DNA from: Pseudomonadota bacterium
GTDB lineage: Bacteria; Pseudomonadota; Alphaproteobacteria; UBA2136; UBA6156
Reading direction: 5' to 3'
NCBI GenBank assembly: GCA_009927255.1
Contig: RFNJ01000174.1
Coordinates: forward strand, 1 to 16,475
Length of the DNA stretch: 16,475 nucleotides
Positions 12,769-16,475 of the stretch are shown in pieces. The notes beneath the pieces are model-generated. The model made no database searches, was not told the DNA's origin, and worked only from the letters and a program-made list of their open reading frames with translations. Every line of letters starts with the position of its first letter. Within the stretch, counting starts at the first letter, position 1. Position numbers and translations under genes: made by a program.

Positions 12769-15033
12769 TTAAAACCGTGTCCCAACTGAAAAGCTGAAAA
12801 TCTGCGTCTTATCCTCTTCCGCCTTAACAACTGGCATCGCCAAACTCACCCGCAGCGGCCCAATCGGGCTGCGCCAGTTCACCCCTGCACCGGTGGAAAC
12901 CCGATACGTCTTACTATCCAAAACATTCGCATTCTCACGGTCAAACTTGGTCACCAACCCACCATCGGTAAACAACACCCCTTTCACGCCCATCTCGCTC
13001 AGGCTGTTACCCAGCGGGAAGCCCAGCTCAATGTTATGCCCCACCATAAACTTCCCACCCAAGGCATCGCCGGTCTGTCGGTCACGCGGCCCAATCCCCC
13101 CAAACTCAAAGCCACGGAAGCTATCCCCGCCCCCGCTAAAGTGTTCATAAAGCGGCAAGTTACCCGCCAGCGGCACCACGGCCCCTGCCCGCCCACCCAC
13201 GCTCAACACCCAATCTTCCCACACCGGCATATGGTAGCTGCCATTGGCACTCAACCGAATATAATCAATGTCCGAGCCAAACCCGCTATAATCCCCACCC
13301 AAACTCACCCGCTGTCCCCGCGTCGGGCTCAGCGCGCTGTCGCGGTTGTCATAGCTCCACGTATTCGAAAGGGTCACGCTGCTCCGCTTCCCCGCCTCTT
13401 GGCGCACAAATTGCGAAGCCCCACTCCCCACATTCTCAATCTCGGTGCTCTTATAGCCCAACCGAATATCATTCTTGGTAAATTCATTCAGCAGAATCCC
13501 CAACCGCAACGCCCCCCCACTCAATGCGGTGTCGTAGGAAGACTCCGACTGAAAATCCGTCTTGGTATTAAAAGCATCAAACCCCGCCGCTAACTCCTGC
13601 CCCATAAAGAATGGCTCGGTAAACCCAAGGTTAAAGTTCTGTTGGCGGTCGGAAAGCGCAAAGTCCAGCGCCACTTCCTGCCCCTTGCCCAAAAAGTTGC
13701 GCTCCTTCACGCTCGCCGTGGCCAAAATCCCATCAAAGGTGCTAAAGCCCGCCCCCACATTAAACTCACCAGTGCTCTGCTCTTTCACTTTCACATTCAA
13801 GTCCACGCGGTCAGGCTGCTCGCTCTCGGCCCGCTGAATTTCTGCCTTCTCAAAATACCCCAAGTAATTCAAACGGTCTTGGCTACGCTTAATCTTACCC
13901 GACGAAAACGCATCCCCCTCCGCCAAACGCATTTGGCGCCGAATCACATAATCCCGCGTCCGCGTATTCCCCTCAATATTAATCCGGTTCACATAAACCC
14001 GCGGCCCCGGCGTCACATTAAACACCACGTCCAGTTTCCGCTCCGCCTCACGCTTGTTGTAGTCCGGCTTCACATCCAAAAACGCAAACCCCTTGCTGCC
14101 CAGCACATCAATAATCTTGTCGGTGTTCTCATCCACCCGCTTGGCGTTAAAAAGCTCTCCCGGCTTCAGCGTCACCGCATTGGCCACATCTTTCATGTCC
14201 AGTCCTTCAGCCTCAGCCTTCAGCGCCACATCCACATTGCCAAAGTCATAGCGCGGCCCCTCAAAAACCGTATAGGTAATCACAAAGTCGCGCTTGTCCT
14301 TGCTCAGTTCCGCCACCGCACTGGTCACCTGCACATCGGCATAGCCACGGCTTAGGTAATAACGCCGCAACAAGTCTTTATCCACATCCAACCGCGCGGG
14401 CTCATAGTTGTCGTTACCCGAAAGAAACCGCCACCAAGCACTGCGCTTGGTCGCCACCACTGCACTCAAATCTGCATCATCAAAAGCCTTGTTCCCCACA
14501 AAGTTAATCCGCGAAATCCGCGTCTTCGCCCCCTCTTCAATCACATAAATCACATCCACGCGGTTCTGGTCACGCTGAATCAACTGCGCCTTCACATTGG
14601 TCGTAAACCGCCCACGGCTGCGGTAAGCCGCCTGCAAAGCCTGCACATCGCTCTGCACTTTAGCCGGACCATAAATACTGCGCGGCTTCAGGCTCACCAG
14701 CTCGGCCAAACGCTTACTATCAATCTGCTTATTGCCCTCAAAAGCCACGCGGTTCACCAGCGGATTTTCCACCACCTTCACCACCACCACGCCCGCATCC
14801 TGCGTCAATTCCACATTGGCAAACAAGCCGGTGCCATAAAGGCTGCGCACCACATTGCCACTCTCCGCCGCATCAAATTCCTCACCCACTTTAAAGGGCA
14901 GATAGCTCTGCACCGTCGCCGCCTCAACCCGCTCATTGCCCACCACTTTCACCTCGCGCACCACCTCGGCAAAAGCTACCGGCAACAATCCCACCATCAC
15001 ACCCACCGCTAAAACCTTGAAAATCAAGCGCAT
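12769..15033 (-). CDS. bamA: Outer-membrane protein assembly factor BamA
   Basis: Central, essential component of the BAM complex, which folds beta-barrel proteins into the outer membrane. The 754-aa precursor has a signal peptide at 1-22 ending A-F-A. Five POTRA domains follow, roughly 23-92, 93-170, 172-262, 265-344 and 347-420. The 16-stranded barrel runs from about 430 and includes F-R-G-F (the family's conserved R-G-F loop motif) and a C-terminal F-S-V-G-T-R-F with the expected terminal Phe. ATG 15033 is chosen because it opens the signal peptide and is preceded by AAAGG eight bases upstream; the frame is open back to 15141 with nothing recognisable. The gene is 108 bp after rseP and before skp. 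Confidence 0.98.
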   Translation of the reverse strand: MRLIFKVLAVGVMVGLLPVAFAEVVREVKVVGNERVEAATVQSYLPFKVGEEFDAAESGNVVRSLYGTGLFANVELTQDAGVVVVKVVENPLVNRVAFEGNKQIDSKRLAELVSLKPRSIYGPAKVQSDVQALQAAYRSRGRFTTNVKAQLIQRDQNRVDVIYVIEEGAKTRISRINFVGNKAFDDADLSAVVATKRSAWWRFLSGNDNYEPARLDVDKDLLRRYYLSRGYADVQVTSAVAELSKDKRDFVITYTVFEGPRYDFGNVDVALKAEAEGLDMKDVANAVTLKPGELFNAKRVDENTDKIIDVLGSKGFAFLDVKPDYNKREAERKLDVVFNVTPGPRVYVNRINIEGNTRTRDYVIRRQMRLAEGDAFSSGKIKRSQDRLNYLGYFEKAEIQRAESEQPDRVDLNVKVKEQSTGEFNVGAGFSTFDGILATASVKERNFLGKGQEVALDFALSDRQQNFNLGFTEPFFMGQELAAGFDAFNTKTDFQSESSYDTALSGGALRLGILLNEFTKNDIRLGYKSTEIENVGSGASQFVRQEAGKRSSVTLSNTWSYDNRDSALSPTRGQRVSLGGDYSGFGSDIDYIRLSANGSYHMPVWEDWVLSVGGRAGAVVPLAGNLPLYEHFSGGGDSFRGFEFGGIGPRDRQTGDALGGKFMVGHNIELGFPLGNSLSEMGVKGVLFTDGGLVTKFDRENANVLDSKTYRVSTGAGVNWRSPIGPLRVSLAMPVVKAEEDKTQIFSFSVGTRF

Positions 15034-15141
15034 TCTGCCCGCCTTTTTACCGTTTCTGAAAGCCTTCTTACTCACCAGCTTAACCGCCCTTGCCCCATCC
15101 CGCAAGGCCCCCCACGCGCCAGCTTGCCCCCACAGCACCAC

Positions 15142-16377
15142 TTACTTGCCCACCTCAGCAGCACCCGCCGCCTGTCCAGCAGAACCAACCGCTTCCACCT
15201 GCGCCTTCGCCTGCTCACCCCCCAGCAGCCCCAAGCGCTTCACATCATTAAACGTCGCAAACCCCACCAGCGCCAAAATGCACGCCAGCCCCGCCTTAAA
15301 AAGCCACTCCTGCGCCACCGCCCCCAAAGGCCGCCCGGAAATCTTCTCATAAGCCAGCATCACCAAATGCCCACCATCCAAAATCGGCAGCGGGAAAAGG
15401 TTCACAATGCACAAGTTAATGCTAATCACCACCATAAACATCATCAGCGCAAACATCCCGCTGCTCGCCGTCTGCCCGGTCAAATTGGCAATCCCCAAAG
15501 GCCCGGTCAAATTATCCGCCGAAACCGCCCCAATCATCAGTTTGTAAAGCGATTTCACCGTCAGCGCCGTCAGCTCCCACGTCTTCCACCCCGCCTCCCG
15601 CAGCGCATCCAGCGGCCCGTGCTGCACCACAAAAGTCGCATAACTCGGCGCCACCCCAATCCGCCCCACCGTATGCGTATCCCCCAGCAAATCGGTAAAT
15701 GTCTTCACCACCGGCACAATCTCCACCACCACCACTTCCTTCTCCGCCTCACTCACCCCACGCAAAACTTCCAAGCGCAACGGCTGCGCCCCATTGGCCG
15801 AAATCACCTCCAACATCGCTGGCCAATCCTCAATCGGTTGGCCATTCGCCGCCCGCACCACATCGCCCACCTGCAAAATCCCCGCCGCGGGCATATCAGG
15901 CAAAACCTGTCCCACTTCAGCCTTTAGCTTATGCTCACCGGTCAGCATAATCACAATCAACAGCAAAAACCCAAACACCAAATTCGCCAACGGCCCGGCC
16001 ACAATCACCCACGCCCGCTGCCCCACACTTTTGGCCATAAAGTGCCCCTCCTCGCGGCTGGCACGCGTGGCCTTCAAGTCCTCCTGCCCCAGCATCTGCA
16101 CATAGCCACCCAGCGGAATCCACCCCACCTGCCAGCGCGTCTGTGCACTGTCCACCCAGCTCAAAATCGGCCGCCCAAAGCCAATCGCAAACGCCTGCAC
16201 CTTAATGCCCACGCTGCGCGCCGCAAGGTAGTGCCCCCACTCATGCACAAAAACCAAAATGCTCAATACAATAATAAACAACGCAATGGTAAACGCCAAT
16301 TCACCACCGGGGATACTCTGCGCCAGCTCAGCCAACCGCGCCAAAAAATCATGTTCTTGTTGCATAGCGCCCACCAT
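15142..16377 (-). CDS. rseP: RIP metalloprotease RseP (site-2 protease family)
   Basis: Inner-membrane zinc protease that cleaves transmembrane segments, known for activating the envelope-stress sigma factor and clearing signal peptides. The 411-aa product has the zinc motif H45-E-W-G-H49 in the first helix (about 28-53) and N-L-F-P-L-P-I-L-D-G-G (326-336) in a late helix, which supplies the third ligand. A second helix is near 122-145 and a single PDZ domain near 152-225. G-P-L-G-I (292-296) is also typical. The last 25 residues are a low-complexity Ala/Gly/Gln/Glu tail. The start is uncertain: ATG 16377 has GGGAG very close, ATG 16365 follows GGTGGG. It precedes bamA, the common proteobacterial order. 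Confidence 0.96.
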   Translation of the reverse strand: MVGAMQQEHDFLARLAELAQSIPGGELAFTIALFIIVLSILVFVHEWGHYLAARSVGIKVQAFAIGFGRPILSWVDSAQTRWQVGWIPLGGYVQMLGQEDLKATRASREEGHFMAKSVGQRAWVIVAGPLANLVFGFLLLIVIMLTGEHKLKAEVGQVLPDMPAAGILQVGDVVRAANGQPIEDWPAMLEVISANGAQPLRLEVLRGVSEAEKEVVVVEIVPVVKTFTDLLGDTHTVGRIGVAPSYATFVVQHGPLDALREAGWKTWELTALTVKSLYKLMIGAVSADNLTGPLGIANLTGQTASSGMFALMMFMVVISINLCIVNLFPLPILDGGHLVMLAYEKISGRPLGAVAQEWLFKAGLACILALVGFATFNDVKRLGLLGGEQAKAQVEAVGSAGQAAGAAEVGK

Positions 16378-16423
16378 AAACTCCCGCGCAGCAACTGGCT
16401 AGCCCAAATCAACCAACAATCAT

Positions 16424-16451
16424 AAAAAATGACCCCGCGCCAGCGGGGTCA
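16424..16451 (-). terminator. Rho-independent terminator of a gene beyond the right edge
   Basis: Read on the minus strand, a perfect 9-bp stem, TGACCCCGC and GCGGGGTCA, closes on a four-base loop (TGGC) and is followed by six T at 16429-16424. It would end transcription of the minus-strand gene lying to the right, so rseP probably has its own promoter between about 16378 and 16423. Confidence 0.65.
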
Positions 16452-16473
16452 CCCCAGCGAAGGCTGGGGTCCA
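16448..16473 (-). repeat. Third copy of the AFAGMT-type dispersed repeat, next to the terminator
   Basis: Stem CCCCAGC (16452-16458) and GCTGGGG (16463-16469) close on GAAG, flanked by GTCA and TCCA. The loop and flanks match the copy at 4633-4659, with the stem's outer pairs changed from T-A to C-G. Paired compensatory changes show that the hairpin, not the exact bases, is kept. Confidence 0.8.
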
Positions 16474-16475
16474 TT

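Noticed and set aside
15034..15141. N-terminal extension of BamA to 15141
   Set aside because: The signal peptide begins at 15033 with a good Shine-Dalgarno; the upstream frame has no start signal or conserved sequence.
1..16475. CRISPR arrays, tRNA or rRNA genes, riboswitches, phage or transposase genes
   Set aside because: No regularly spaced repeats, cloverleaf sequences, conserved aptamer cores or mobile-element enzymes were seen. The only repeats are the short palindromic families listed.

Overview
The window looks like a chromosomal segment of an alphaproteobacterium of unidentified genus. The reasons are separate nuoC and nuoD genes with alphaproteobacterial-style Nuo proteins, a zapE-type ATPase gene, and the rseP-bamA-skp outer-membrane cluster. 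It is mostly ordinary core genome. Almost every gene lies on the minus strand. That strand is strikingly G-rich in coding sequence; the one plus-strand gene is instead C-rich, which points to a replication-strand bias.

Right to left (the direction of transcription), positions 16475 to 11637 hold a terminator-like hairpin fused to a dispersed repeat, then rseP (site-2 protease), bamA (outer-membrane protein insertase), skp (periplasmic chaperone) and a histidine-phosphatase-family gene. The phosphatase occupies the place where lpxD is commonly found. Positions 11608 to 10676 hold a convergent plus-strand mscS-type channel gene with a possible leaderless promoter. Its 367-bp upstream region carries a 68-bp palindromic element. 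Positions 10308 to 8224 hold zapE and a RimK-like ATP-grasp gene that has lost two of the usual metal-binding residues.

Positions 8135 to 1 hold the front half of a complex I operon: nuoA-nuoB-nuoC-nuoD, then an insertion region, then nuoE-nuoF, an extra gene, and the 5' 1.3 kb of nuoG. Adjacent cistrons overlap by 1-11 nt almost throughout, so translational coupling is likely. Two places break the standard order. Between nuoD and nuoE there is a 147-bp palindromic element that keeps an open frame starting at the nuoD stop, a Lys/Gly-rich ORF invaded by two copies of a dispersed repeat, and a four-helix membrane protein with a Lys/Ala-rich N-terminus. Between nuoF and nuoG there is an AT-rich (about 34% G+C) gene whose product has a D...QxK signature suggestive of a PD-(D/E)XK nuclease fold. 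It is spliced precisely into the overlapping-cistron chain.

The best candidates for something undescribed are this nuclease-like nuo passenger, the nuoD-nuoE insertion region and the degenerate ATP-grasp. None can be assigned a function from sequence alone.
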